Shown one piece after another: positions 1-10,913 of a stretch of DNA of 64,000 nucleotides. The translations under genes were made by a program, and so were the position numbers. A model generated the notes under the pieces. The model did no database searches, was not told the origin of the DNA, and saw only the letters and a list, made by a program, of their open reading frames with translations. The first letter of the stretch is position 1, and each line of letters starts with the position of its first letter. Source of the DNA: Cristatella mucedo (Eukaryota > Bryozoa > Phylactolaemata > Cristatellidae); the NCBI GenBank assembly GCA_009760855.2, contig WPIO01000022.1, positions 3,906,501 to 3,970,500 on the forward strand, written 5' to 3'.

Positions 1-1150
1 CCAAAATAAAGATGTGGAAAAGCTAAGTCATGAGGGCCAAATCAGTGGCAATCGGGGTACTGGTCCCACATTTGTGGTGTGGGTGCCAGGACTTAGATCT
101 CAGCTGATTATAACAAATACGAACACGTGTAAGCAGAGCTACCAGTTGCACTTCCTTTAATCTATGAGACTTTTGTTTTGGTAGGAGCGTAAAGCGTGCT
201 TCACTGTTTACCTACTTAGCAGTAAGCACCTACAGCTAACATTGCCACAGCACGTGTGAGAGGACTACACTAATATGGAGTACTAGACTTTGGACATATA
301 CCAAGATTAAGTATACTCTTGAGCCAAGTTCCTTCCTGGACTGCAGCAAGGTATTAGGGACAGGTAACATGCCCCGATGCACCAACCCAAAGGCCACATC
401 AGCTATCCAGCCATTGTGTGATGGGCTGCCTCGGTCAAGGTTAGCTCCATGAGAAACCATGGCTTTAGCACTGCATAGTGGAGCTAATAGAATGCATACA
501 TAGCAATGATAACAGGTCGTTAGCTTAGCACCCTAAGAGAACTCAATAGCTTACCGTGGGCCTAACAACTCACTGAAAGAGAAACAATAAACAAGGCTGA
601 TTGACTTGCACGGTATGATGGCTAGAAAAGCATGCAACAGCACAGGTTTCACGCTTTGACAAGCATGCTAAAGCAAACAAGCCGACATTTAAGGCTACCG
701 GTTTGTTGGACCTGTGGCAAGTAACATGCGCTGAATTATGCACAGGTACACATGCAAAGCCTATGCAAACCACAGGCCAACAAAAAGACTGTGTTACTGG
801 GGCTAAGGGAAACCTGACCAAAACATATGCATCTTTAGGTGAGACTTAAATAATGCAAGCTTAATACAGGTAGTGACATTCGCCGGAAGTGGTTCATGCA
901 TACGAGCTAAAGCTTTGATCATCAAAGATTTCACTTCAGTGAAAGAAACGGCCAGATGATTTGATGCTGAGGAGTAGATGGTGTGCAAGCACGTGACTGG
1001 AGGGAAGGATGGGCAAGGTAAGGGTAGGCTGATGCGAGCGAGTGAAGCGACCTACAGCCAGACAGACGATCCTCAAATTGATTCGATACTTGATAAGGAG
1101 TTGGTGAAGCTCAGACAGAAGCGGCGGTGTGATGTACCAGCATTAAAGGA
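1..1150. other. no gene recognised
   Basis: Several short open frames exist here, but none has codon structure, splice signals or a motif that I can support. If the minus-strand gene to the right continues leftward from the strong donor at 1192-1187, this stretch would be intron. Confidence 0.4.
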
Positions 1151-4100
1151 CTAACTAATAGCATGGACGGTACAAGCAGTCTGCTCACTCACACTTGCAG
1201 AAGAAACTTCAATTGATTCTACATAGCTTTTTGTGGTGCATGGCACCTCGGCATTGGCCTCGGCATTCTTCGAAATGTGGCTGATGAGCTCGTCGTCGTG
1301 TTTTGACGACCATTGTGAGGGGACCACAGACAGTTCTTTCACGGCTTCTTCGTCTGCTTCGGCAACTTCAAAGCAGCATCGTCTTGAGCCGAGTTTGTAC
1401 AGTGCCAAACAGTATTCGGCCTCCACAAGATCCATCCAGCTGAAATCGGCAGTGTTAAAAAAGAGTTATCATATGGGAAGCTAATATTATCAGCCAAACA
1501 ACTATTTAAATAACCAGCACTGGATCTACACGTAAGGTGATTTTAAAGGCTATATCCAAGTGCAAAGAGACCCTACTTGCAAAAACCATCCAAGTGCATA
1601 AACCGACAGCACTTTTTACAGAGACTGGCTAAAAAGCCACCGACTTTAACTCTTGCCGGATAATACTCATGTGACAAAATGAAGCTCCAAGTACGTTGCT
1701 GAAAAAGGGATGAAGATAAAGGCACAGCAACAAAGACAGAGACTGGCAGCATCACCATGCCCTTACACTTAAAGCAAAAACATGACGGAGAATCGTGAGA
1801 TGGAGGCCCCTAAACAAATTAGGTTATTAAATAGCATGTAGTAACACCACTTGACATTCCCATAGTCTGGTGCATACGGGAGTGTGCACAGTTATTCCCC
1901 AACCTGCCTGACCTGAATAAGTCGAGTAGCTAATACGGTCACTAGTCACTAACCAAAGCCGGCCTAATGCTGCAGCTGAGCACTCCCAATGCAATTTAAG
2001 CACACGTCTTCATTCAGATAGGACCTTAAGCCGGCATTTAGCTCAAGCATATTAATGATCAGTTAAAAGCGATTGCTTCAAGCCCTGTTTTGAGAGCAGT
2101 AAAACACTGTCTTGATATCTTTATCGGTAGAGCCCTAGCCAAGAAAATGAAGCATTAAATGATCCTTTCCCAGTCCCGTAAAAATTACTCTGCAATCAGT
2201 CCCTGGCTGACTGCATTTAGTTGCTCGATATTTTAAATAATAACTTACTAGAAATGAAGACGTCAAGCCTTCAACAGTATTGTCCATTGAGGCTCACAAA
2301 AAGCAAATATGGACAACAAATTAGTTGATTTACTGCAGCTATTCACAGCAGGATTGCAGTTATTCCCACCGATGGCCTGTTGGTGAAGTCGGGGTGTCTA
2401 GCAATAGCCCATTTGAAAAAAGAGCCATTGAATGGACATAAAACCAGTCGGGTAAAATACACTGTCTGTTGCTTGAGAGACTTCAAACCACCCATAGGAT
2501 CAACAGCCAGGACTAGGGGTAAGACATTTACAAACTCTTCCCTTGGTCACTGGGTAGTCGAGATAACGTTTAATATTTGCCGTGCTGGCTTGGCCCAGTG
2601 GTTAAGGTACTTGCCCCGACCAAGGTCAATGTGGTGCATTTGACTGAGGTCGTGGGCTCGAGTCCTGCAGCATATTATGCGAAGCGCCTGAATAGAGATT
2701 CAGTTTTCTTAGGTTGCTATACAAATGAATTATCCGACAAGAATGTCAGAAGATGCCTCCTTTACGGAGCTGAGAGAGTTTGAACTGCTGGTCTGTAGGA
2801 AAGGGTCAGAGCACATGTACATGTGTCGTCTACATAAAAATGAAAGCCTGTATTGCGCTTGGCAATTAAGGAGACCTACAACGGATCCCTAGGGCACCTC
2901 AAACATGAAAGGCTCACTGGGTGATCGGTTTCCCCACATCTATTCCCCAAATTCTCTCACTGAGATAAGGCCTAAACCACTGCAACGCCGTGCTGTTTAT
3001 AACATGATCATGCGACAGGCGATGAATAAAGATTTGGCGAATAAAGATTTCAATGACATCAAAGGCCTCCAAGAGATCCTAAAGAACTAGCCAGCGAGAC
3101 TCTATATAACCCAGCACGCGAGGGCAAGTCATTTTACACTCACAGCAGTGCTCACTCTATAAAGTTGATTCATTCGAACCCGTGATTGGAACTTACTTTT
3201 TATTATTGAAGTTTGGCTAAAAAGAGTTTTACTGGTCTGTCTCAACTTGCTCTAGTGTCTTCAAGAGGAATGGCAGTAGGGAGACTGGGCGGAAGTTCCG
3301 TTCCCCTGGTCTATTGTCGACTTCTTAATAAGTGAACTGACAGCAGCCTCTTAAAAAAATACTGGGACATACCCTGAGGTTAATGACAGATTTATTATGA
3401 TAGTTATACAGGGCTAGAGTAACTAGCATCTCAAGAGGGGGAACAGAAGGTATGGAGTCAAGAGGATTAGTGGTCATCTTAGAGACTGGGAGATTAACTG
3501 CAAAATCATGGCAGCAGGGACGGGCTTAAAGGTGGACATCGAAGAAGAGCACGAGTGTGGGTTAAAGATTCCCGGGAAGATGTAATTTTGGAAATGGACT
3601 GTCTGATTTTGTCAATCTTGCTAACAAAGAAGCTAGAAAAACGATCGTTAAGTAGCAACAATCGATGGCTACCTCTCAAGTCTTCAATAGGCAAATAATC
3701 ACCAACTGGCTATAATATTGCAAACGACATGCCAGAAGTGACATATGACAACAAGTGCTTGGCTGTCTACCAATGAGACTATAGGGTTCCCGATATGAGC
3801 AGCAGTGAGAATGCATGCAAGAATATAAACAAGCTGCTATTGGCCGAGCTAAAAGAAACTCCAATTAAACAGCCGTGGATGGCAGCATGGTTGACTGAGG
3901 GTAAAAACCAAGAAAAAATTTGATTCAGCAAAACATCAATCAATCATTCTCATGATTAAGAGAATTAAAAGAACACATTCCTAAAGCAACAAACACTGTT
4001 GCCAGCACTTCACACAGCGTCTGCAATTGCAAGCAAAGCAGCCACTAATAGAAAGCATGGCATCAGGTCTCCACATTGTGAGTGTGTGGATCTCTGCCTA

Positions 4101-7100
4101 TAATATCACAAAGCCCCAAAGACTAACAGGGCATAATGCTGGAGAGTTTAATACAGCAAACCCAGAGACAAAAAAGCTTTCTGCCCGCATAAGGTAGCCA
4201 ACAAACTCCATCTCATGCAACGAAGAGAAAGTGGGAAGAAAAGCTGAGTCACCACCACGAGGGAAAATCTGACGAACATTTCGAGGAGATTGAAAGTGAG
4301 GGCAGTCAATGGAGTGGGTAGCACAAAAGCAGCAGCATAGGACGGCTGGAAGGCATGCATCCGAGTCCATAGCAAGAGAAAATATGTCACATAAGAATAG
4401 TGGAAGTGAGTTCCACAGTCTAGGGCCCACGGAGCAAAAGCTTTCGTCGCCAATGGCCTTTAAGTGAAAGAGTAGAACAAATAATTCACCACAGAGGACC
4501 CACCAGTACATGGAGGATTAAACTGGTGGAGCAGTCCGGCTTGGTGTGGAGGAACCAAGCCATCGTTGGACATGTGGGTCTGAGCAAGAATTTTTCTCCG
4601 GATCAAGTGATCATCCGCGAACCTTTGTAGCTAATTTCGACAATGAGATACATAGCTGAAATTCTCGGATACGTGGTTGAATTTCTGTATTAATTAATCA
4701 ACTGTATAGCCATATTATATCACCAGCTGCAGAGGCTTAGTAGGTTTTCTACAGCGCTGCTGATACCAAATTACAGCAGTCCAGCAAAAACTGAACCAGG
4801 GAGCTAAATAGATCTTTAGCCAACTAACACATCCTTGATAGGAGATGATAATAAAAAATAACAGTCATAATAATAATGCATTTGTATAGCATTTTAAGTT
4901 ACCCAAATCTGTTTCTATGCACTTAGCATATGCTGGCAAGAAAGCAAGTCAATGGATTAGTGATAACATACACAGTGTCAGCAAGCGTAGGCACAGCAAA
5001 AATAATCCATGCGGCCAGACCTAATGCTGTGACGAGCAGGTGGGTTTTAGCTTCGTTTCAAATGTAGTAAACTCGAGGTATGGCGTGACGTCCATAGGAA
5101 GTTGGCTCCACGATTTGGTAGTATTTTATGAGCAAAAAGCTTGGTCACTAAAGGATTTGAGGCTCGTTTGAGGCACAGCTAAATAACTTTCGTCAAATGA
5201 GCTGGTAGTAAGTAGTATGCAAAGCCAGATAAGGAAATATTTCGATGATGTATGCCAGAGCAACAAAATAAAAGAATCTAAAAGTGACAGAACCTTAATT
5301 AAGGCCTTTCTTGATGAGGATGTGACTTCATTCACGACAGTCAGGCCAAGATCCGGTTTTTCGCGAACCGTAAGTATCTTATTGCATAGGAGGACAGATC
5401 TGCTAGTAGTTTCGTATGTGCCTATGCCTGCTGACACTGTGCATGCTGCCACTAACCACATTTGCACACTGGCCCTGTGCTTGTCATCCCTAACCATGTT
5501 ATTCTTGTTGCTCATCGAGCATGTTACCACTAACCATATGATCGTGTTTCCTTCGGAGCAAATGTAAAGCGCCTAGAAAGAGATTAAGTTCTCTGAGGGT
5601 GCTTTATCAGTGTGTTATTATATTTTTTAATTATGATTAGTGCTATCAAAATATATACCGGATGACATAACAACTAGCTATGGGAGCACTTTCTGAATAA
5701 TCATTTGGAGACTGTGCCTTTAGTTCGTATGCTCCCAAATCCTGGAGCTCACTCCGACTTCCGTGACGGCATTCCCTGACTTGACCACATTTAAAAAGAA
5801 ATTAAAAACGCATCCATTTGCCGCAGCATTTAGTGAGTCCCTTTGATTCGTCCTTTATGTGCTTATACGTGCTGGCACTGTTGCATGCTGCCACTAACTA
5901 CATTTGCATGCTGACCCATTGCATGTCACCCTAACCAAGTTATTTATGTTATTTATCAAGCAAGATACTTCCACTCACTATTCGATCGTATTTATTTTGC
6001 AGAAAATGTAAAGCGCCTAGAAAGAGATTGAGTTCTGAGGGCTCTTTATCAAGTGTATTATTATTATTATTATCATCATCATTAAACAAGGGACAGATTG
6101 CAACCTAAAGCAAATGTGCCAAGGACGATATCAGTAAAAACTCGGTAACAAAGAAAAACATATGTACTCCAGCCGTTTTCGCCACCTAACCTGTTGATCT
6201 TTACTTTGACCATTTCACCATCCGATGCTCCGGGACCCTCATTCAAGACTTCAAGATTGGGACTAGCTGGTGCAGAATGGTCATCTTGGTCATGTGCCGA
6301 AGGCAGAGATCGAAGCAGCAGCCATGTAGGTTGCTCGAACTTCAGCTCTGCATGGCCGGTGCCATTGACATCGATCTATAAAATCGGCACTGCACAGAAA
6401 ACTTCGGACATAGCGCCAACATGCCACAGCTGTACTGCAGCACCATCAATAAAACATGGTGGTAACAGACTTTGGGCTACAATAAGCATGGATCGAAGAT
6501 TCAACAGTCTCACTTCTACACTAGCCGAAGAGTTACAACAGCTTCCATGAGCTAGCAGCAGGTAATATAGGAATCTTTGATTGCTTGCAGAAAGACTTGA
6601 ACCCACGACTTGGGTTGTAAAGTGCAAGGACGTTGTCCCTAGGCTAAAACCCAGAGTAAACACATAACAGATAAGAAACATGACTAGTCAAGCTTTAGCT
6701 TTCTGTGACCAATGCAGAAAGAACAAGAATTCCATGATGCCTACTTCGGCTCATGATACTTGCAAGGTGAGACAAGCTTTCCCACAAGCAGGTAGTAGAA
6801 ATTCCAGGCATAAAGCTTATTTAATGAGAGCTCCTATGACATACACTTCGGAAAGAGTACGGGTCAATACATCAGACATTCAGGAATTGGGATGGTGATT
6901 GCATATCTTTTAGGGACAATGTAAAAATACTGTGATTAGTCTAAAAATCAAATAATTGTTTAAAATACATTTCAAAAGACAAACATATAAGAAAAGGGAT
7001 TTGAAGTTTTGACGATTTCCACATAAAAGGAAAGCATTAAAAATAGATTAGGCAAACCAAGCCTAATCCCGATGCAAATAGGAAGGAACATATATCTGCA

Positions 7101-8291
7101 AATACAAAATTTACCGATCTCTGCATCACATACTTGTGTCCCAACTTGTTTATCATCGTCTTTAAACTCCACAAAGCCATAAAGACTGTGTGGGTGTTAC
7201 GCAGGAGTTGTTTATAGCGCACTCACAGCCTAAGCAGCTGTCGGTACGCATTCGGTAGCCGACAGACTTTGTCTCACGCAATAAAGAGAAAGTGGGAACG
7301 TAGCAGAGTCAGGAGAGCTGTTGAGGTGGTGATTAGCGTGGAAGTAGCAGCTCAGGACCGCTTAGAAGGATGAGCCACAGTCGGCAGCAGGAGAGTAGTT
7401 GTCATTGCGTAATAAATATTCTGCTTTGCACTCTCAAGCGCACAAGGCCCTTTAAGTGACCGTTCGGGCAACGCAACTGCAAAAAAATTAGCCCTCCTTC
7501 ATAAACAATTCATTTTCATAGCACCCCAAGAGAACAATCTCTATTCAGGCGCTTCACATATGCCACGGGGCTCGAGCCCACGACCACGGCCGCACCTGGG
7601 TTCTAGCTGATTAAACAGCCTCTTTTTATATAGTGACAGAAGAGCCTTTATGGCCATCACCACCGCTTGCAGTGGCGATAAAGAATCGCCCACCGCAGAA
7701 ATCGAACCACGACCTCGAGGCCGAGGTCGTGAAAGCAACCGCCTTACCTAGTGTGCCATCACGGCTCACCAGGGTGAGCACCTTAACCACTGAGCGAAAC
7801 CAGCTCATTTTGGTCACCATTCGCAGCCACTTCACGCTTGCATGACTACCTAGATTTCACTGCCGTGCCACCAATTGCCGCCCAAGCACTCCAACGCCGC
7901 TTCGCGCTAATTATGGCGAGCTGCTGCAGCACGGCGTCCCAGACACGGTGCGGTCCAGCGCGGAAGCGGTCGCAACCAGTCAACTTACGCCGCTTATCTT
8001 TAGCCATTGACCCTTCGAGTCCACGTACTCCTGGCCTGATGCAAAAACGCGGCTCTTCAGGTTCAGCTGCACTGAAGCGCCGGCAGCGGAAGTTGCGCGA
8101 CCGAGCGCTGCTGGCGGCTCGGCAGCCAAGTACAGCGCACAAGTGTGAGGCTTCACGCACTTGTACTCGGTGCGCTTGGGCACGTAGCACAGCGCCCTTG
8201 GGAATTCAGCGAGCCCCTTGTAAGACGCTAGGCATGCCTGAAAAGCTCTGATTCGAGCCAACGTTGTGCGCCCTTTGGACGAATCGCCCAT
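1151..8291 (-). CDS. 5' part of an unassigned multi-exon gene
   Basis: Three minus-strand exons join in frame. Exon 1 is 8291-7989 (101 codons from an ATG; ends phase 0 at a GTAAGT donor). Exon 2 is 6375-6191 (ends phase 2 at GTTAGG). Exon 3 starts at 1439 after TTTCAG and either ends at 1193 before a GTGAGT donor, leaving the window, or runs to a stop at 1151. Across junction 1 the protein reads QWLKISG-IDVNGTGHAELKF, and across junction 2 VKVKIN-S-WMDLVEAEYCLALYKLG. About 245 residues are visible. The second half of exon 1 looks like a small beta-rich module ending GQEYVDSKGQWLKI; exon 3 holds an acidic stretch and the motif QWSSKHDDELI. No catalytic motif is visible, so I assign no function. 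The frame is also open upstream of the chosen ATG, so the start is uncertain. Exon 1 has a near-identical orphan copy at 53645-53947. Confidence 0.55.
2582..2735 (+). mobile_element. SINE-A, tRNA-derived
   Basis: A tRNA-like head (GGCCCAGTGGTTAAGGT as box A, GGGCTCGAGTCC as box B) is followed by the family tail GAAGCGCCTGAATAGAGATT and ends near ACAAATGAATTAT. The pol III boxes and the recurrence elsewhere in the window identify the family. It lies in intron 2 of the unassigned gene, antisense to it. Confidence 0.75.
3230..3870 (-). mobile_element. non-LTR retrotransposon fragment
   Basis: The minus-strand frame at 3694-3506 contains NDRFSSFFVSKIDKIRQSI, the kind of linker found between endonuclease and reverse transcriptase in Jockey/CR1/L2-type LINE ORF2 proteins. 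Frameshifts and stops surround it, so this is a dead fragment within an intron. Confidence 0.55.
4095..4545 (-). mobile_element. LINE-B 3' fragment
   Basis: The minus-strand frame carries the C-terminal ORF2 signature FHLKAIGDESFCSVGPRLWN, followed by family sequence shared with the copies at 7165, 23400 and 53050. It is truncated at its 5' end and sits inside an intron of the unassigned gene. Confidence 0.7.
4840..5240 (-). mobile_element. LINE-A 3' fragment, reverse
   Basis: Reverse-strand ORF2 tail (PQTSLKSFSDQAF) and the family 3' region. It ends in an ATTATT-type run that reads as AATAATAATG on the plus strand. Heavily decayed. Confidence 0.5.
5400..5640 (+). mobile_element. LINE-A 3' UTR fragment
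   Basis: Contains the family 3' region (GCATGCTGCCACTAACCACA and CACCCCTAACCATG-like motifs) and the terminal stem-loop AAATGTAAAGCGCCTAGAAA, ending in an AT-rich tail. Confidence 0.7.
5690..6090 (+). mobile_element. LINE-A 3' end with ORF2 tail
   Basis: Begins in the ORF2 C-terminus (FSSYAPKSWSSLRLP-like), then carries the 3' UTR and terminal stem-loop, ending in an (ATT)n tail at about 6058-6080. It lies directly after another LINE-A copy and just downstream (on the minus strand) of exon 2 of the unassigned gene. Confidence 0.75.
7165..7420 (-). mobile_element. LINE-B 3' fragment, duplicated-block copy 1
   Basis: Reads AACTCCACAAAGCCATAAAG on the plus strand and matches 53050-53290 with visible divergence, roughly one difference per 8 bases by eye. 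It forms the left part of a composite block (LINE-B, SINE-A, exon 1) that recurs near 53 kb. Confidence 0.7.
7505..7812 (-). mobile_element. SINE-A split by a SINE-B insertion
   Basis: A reverse SINE-A (tail 7505-7590, head about 7771-7812) is interrupted by SINE-B. The corresponding SINE-A at 53333-53464 is uninterrupted. Near-repeated ACCTGGG/ACCAGGG flanks the insertion. Confidence 0.75.
7601..7770 (-). mobile_element. SINE-B, tRNA-derived, nested in SINE-A
   Basis: On the minus strand the head GAGCCGTGATGGCACACTAG is tRNA-like, with a degenerate B box near GTTCGATT, followed by a body containing GGCGATTCTTTATCGCC (a perfect hairpin) and an end near GCTGTTTAATCAGCTAG. It is highly similar to the copy at 62452-62622. 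Confidence 0.8.
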
Positions 8292-10600
8292 GGCAGAAGT
8301 ACCCGGAAAAGCAGCAGGAAGCCCAATGAGAGTGACGAAAATGGGCTCGCGGGGATTGTCCCGACCTTGCCCTTGGTGTCCCCCCCCCAACCTCCCGTCC
8401 CTATCTGGTTGGGCGTGTCTACGACCTGCTGAAGTTGAGCGCTTACCTACGGAGCCATGGGGCCCGAGGTGTTATGACCTCTGAAAACCTCCGATATATG
8501 GCGCATTAGTGCTTGGCGAACAACAGCAAGGACCTGTGCATTTCAACCACCCGAGTAACCATTCCCAACCATTTGTCGTACGCAGTCGCAGTGATATTTA
8601 TTTCCGTAAGCCGATTTACGTAAGACGTCCGACTGGCCAGCATATAAGATGAGATCTTGACTGCAGCACGTGTGTATGATCTGCCAGTCGACGGAGCATA
8701 ATTGTGCTGACCGTGAGCTGAGCCTTCCTGAAGTCGGGTAACGTACCGGCCGTTTTAGAGAGGCAATTTGTTTCGCTTTCGCAAGCTCGTGGTCATTGAC
8801 AGCGCTGCTAGCGGACTTGTGAGCTATCCGTCTGTAAGATGTTGCGAGCTACGGCTGAGGACTGTACACCGCACGTGTTGTGTCGCTAACTGAACTCGAC
8901 AGGCTTACGTGGACATGGTACTGGTTTTAAAAATTCTGATTAATTTGTTGTGCTAAGTGCTCAGTGCGTAGCCCACTGAGATGAATAAGTTTACAGGGCA
9001 GCAGCATTCCGCTGTCGTACTCCACGGCCTCCGAACTGGCGACTCCGTTTGGACTAATGCGTAACTACGTCTAACGTACTAACGTCTCTAGCAATCGACA
9101 AAAGCTTATTTAAAAGACTCGAGCCCTTAGTCCAAAAATGTTGTCCATAGACAATAATAACAATAATAATAATATTAATAGACGAAGTCTACCTCAGCAA
9201 CATGTATCCAGATGGATCAGGGAAATTTGGTATTTCAGCTATCTTGGCCTTAGTTGTAATGTCATTTTCTAAAAACGTGCCCCCTACCAACATACTTATA
9301 CCCCTCCAAAATATCTTGTCTGGTTGCTTGCTGCCTGATGCTGGCAGATTGCAGCACCGGGTTCGGGCTCCAGATTCATCATAATCAAACGAGCTCAAGG
9401 TACGGTCACCTAAGGATTCGACATTGACCAGAGGAACAGCTTTACGATGCAAGACGATTAGGCTTGGTGATAAGGGAGGCCCTAGGAGTAAGTGGTTCTA
9501 AGACGTAAGCCGGAGCAATAGAATGAAAGGACCTATAACTGCATGACGTTTACGACAAACCTAAATGCCAGCGACCTTAATATGAGCAAGTATTACACTC
9601 CTCTGTAACCACTCTGTGCTCGGGAGGGCTACGAAGGCTCTGGCATTGACCCGGCGAGGGGCTCCGGCCTGGTGGCTGCTATCGAGCCGTGGAAGGTATG
9701 GGTATGGCACTGATCCCATGAGCTGCTTCATCGCGTTACACCGTGATGTCTAACGACTTGAGACCTCACAGGCCCTCTGCATTATTCCATGTGGCTGGTT
9801 ATCCTTGCCACATGTTGCAATGCTAAGATTGGCAGCGCAGGTGAATCATAACTTAACAGGCAACTTACTGCACTTTGTTTATTTCAATTTTAAGCATACG
9901 ACTTCTTGATCACTAACGAATAATAGCACTAGTTCCTCACTGAAACAAGAAGTGCCCTGCGAGTCACATTGTCGAATTTAACATCACCCGGTTAAAACTA
10001 AAAATACCTCACTGTATATGGAAAAGAACTGAGAAGTTCGGTTCATTGACAGCTAGCTAATCTGGGATGTCATAAAAGCACACACTTCCTACTTGACCTT
10101 TTAAACTAAGCTCGGAACTACTGTAGCCACTAAAAAGTAAATTCAATTTAGGTTATCCTCATAGCACCCTCCCTTAGCCAGTGCAAAAGTCGAGGAGGCA
10201 GGCTACCGATTATACCTCGGTAGTGTGAATCAACGATGATCATAATACGAACACATACACATTAGCTCCACACCTTGATGTTAACATTTCAATCAACACA
10301 CACGGAAACAAGGTTTTGCCAGGTGCAAGTGGTTCTGCTTTTACCAGTGTTAGGACAGCTGATGAACTTCCTGCACCATAATGCACTTTCTGCTTGCATT
10401 CTCTTGCAATCAGTATGCGGTAAGTACTATGTGCTACTTCCAAACACTCAAGCAGACTTAGCGAATGATTCCAACGACCAAATGAATAAACAAAACAATA
10501 CTTGAATGGTTGCATGCAAAGAAAAGCACTGCTAGGTAATATGATTTTCAGCCTCTTCTGCAAATTATCAATTAACGATTTCAACCCTGGTAAGTCAAAA
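8292..10600. other. presumed upstream region of the unassigned gene; no gene recognised
   Basis: A possible non-coding 5' exon ends at the donor-like TAG|GTAAGC (minus) near 8440, conserved in the duplicate near 54090. A C-rich run lies near 8381-8390. An (AATAAT)-like run at 9150-9180 may be a LINE tail. Open frames at 9189-9452 and 10240-10668 (minus) have no recognisable features. Confidence 0.35.
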
Positions 10601-10632
10601 AACCGCAGAACACGAAAATCAGAAACAAACAA

Positions 10633-10638
10633 TTTATT
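10633..10638 (-). terminator. possible HCCS polyadenylation signal
   Basis: AATAAA on the minus strand, about 280 bases past the HCCS stop codon. Confidence 0.45.
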
Positions 10639-10913
10639 AGACAACGATATCACCTTACCTGGGTACATTAACAGGAGTATGGGATGCTAAAGCAAAAAGT
10701 TGCAGTAAAAGGCAAGTTCTGAGTATGCACTTGGGCTATTACACACGTTTCTGAACAGGCAGTGAGTGATCAATAACAGTCCAGTGGAAGACATTTTCAC
10801 ACAGCCCAGGCCTCATCCAAGTTCATATAGTGCCATGCATGTTGGCACGATACGAGGATACAGGTGACTTGGTCGGCTACCTTTGCTACTACACATAACG
10901 GCATCTTCAAGTG

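Noticed and set aside
1573-1758. Possible extra exon of the unassigned gene (minus)
   Set aside because: Exons 2 and 3 already join in phase, and adding this frame would not fit either boundary.
7846-8190. 114-codon minus frame and 137-codon plus frame over exon 1
   Set aside because: Shadows in other frames; the frame ending at the GTAAGT donor joins in phase to exon 2.
10240-10668. 142-codon minus frame downstream of HCCS
   Set aside because: No motif or splice signal; it overlaps the likely HCCS 3' UTR and poly(A) signal.
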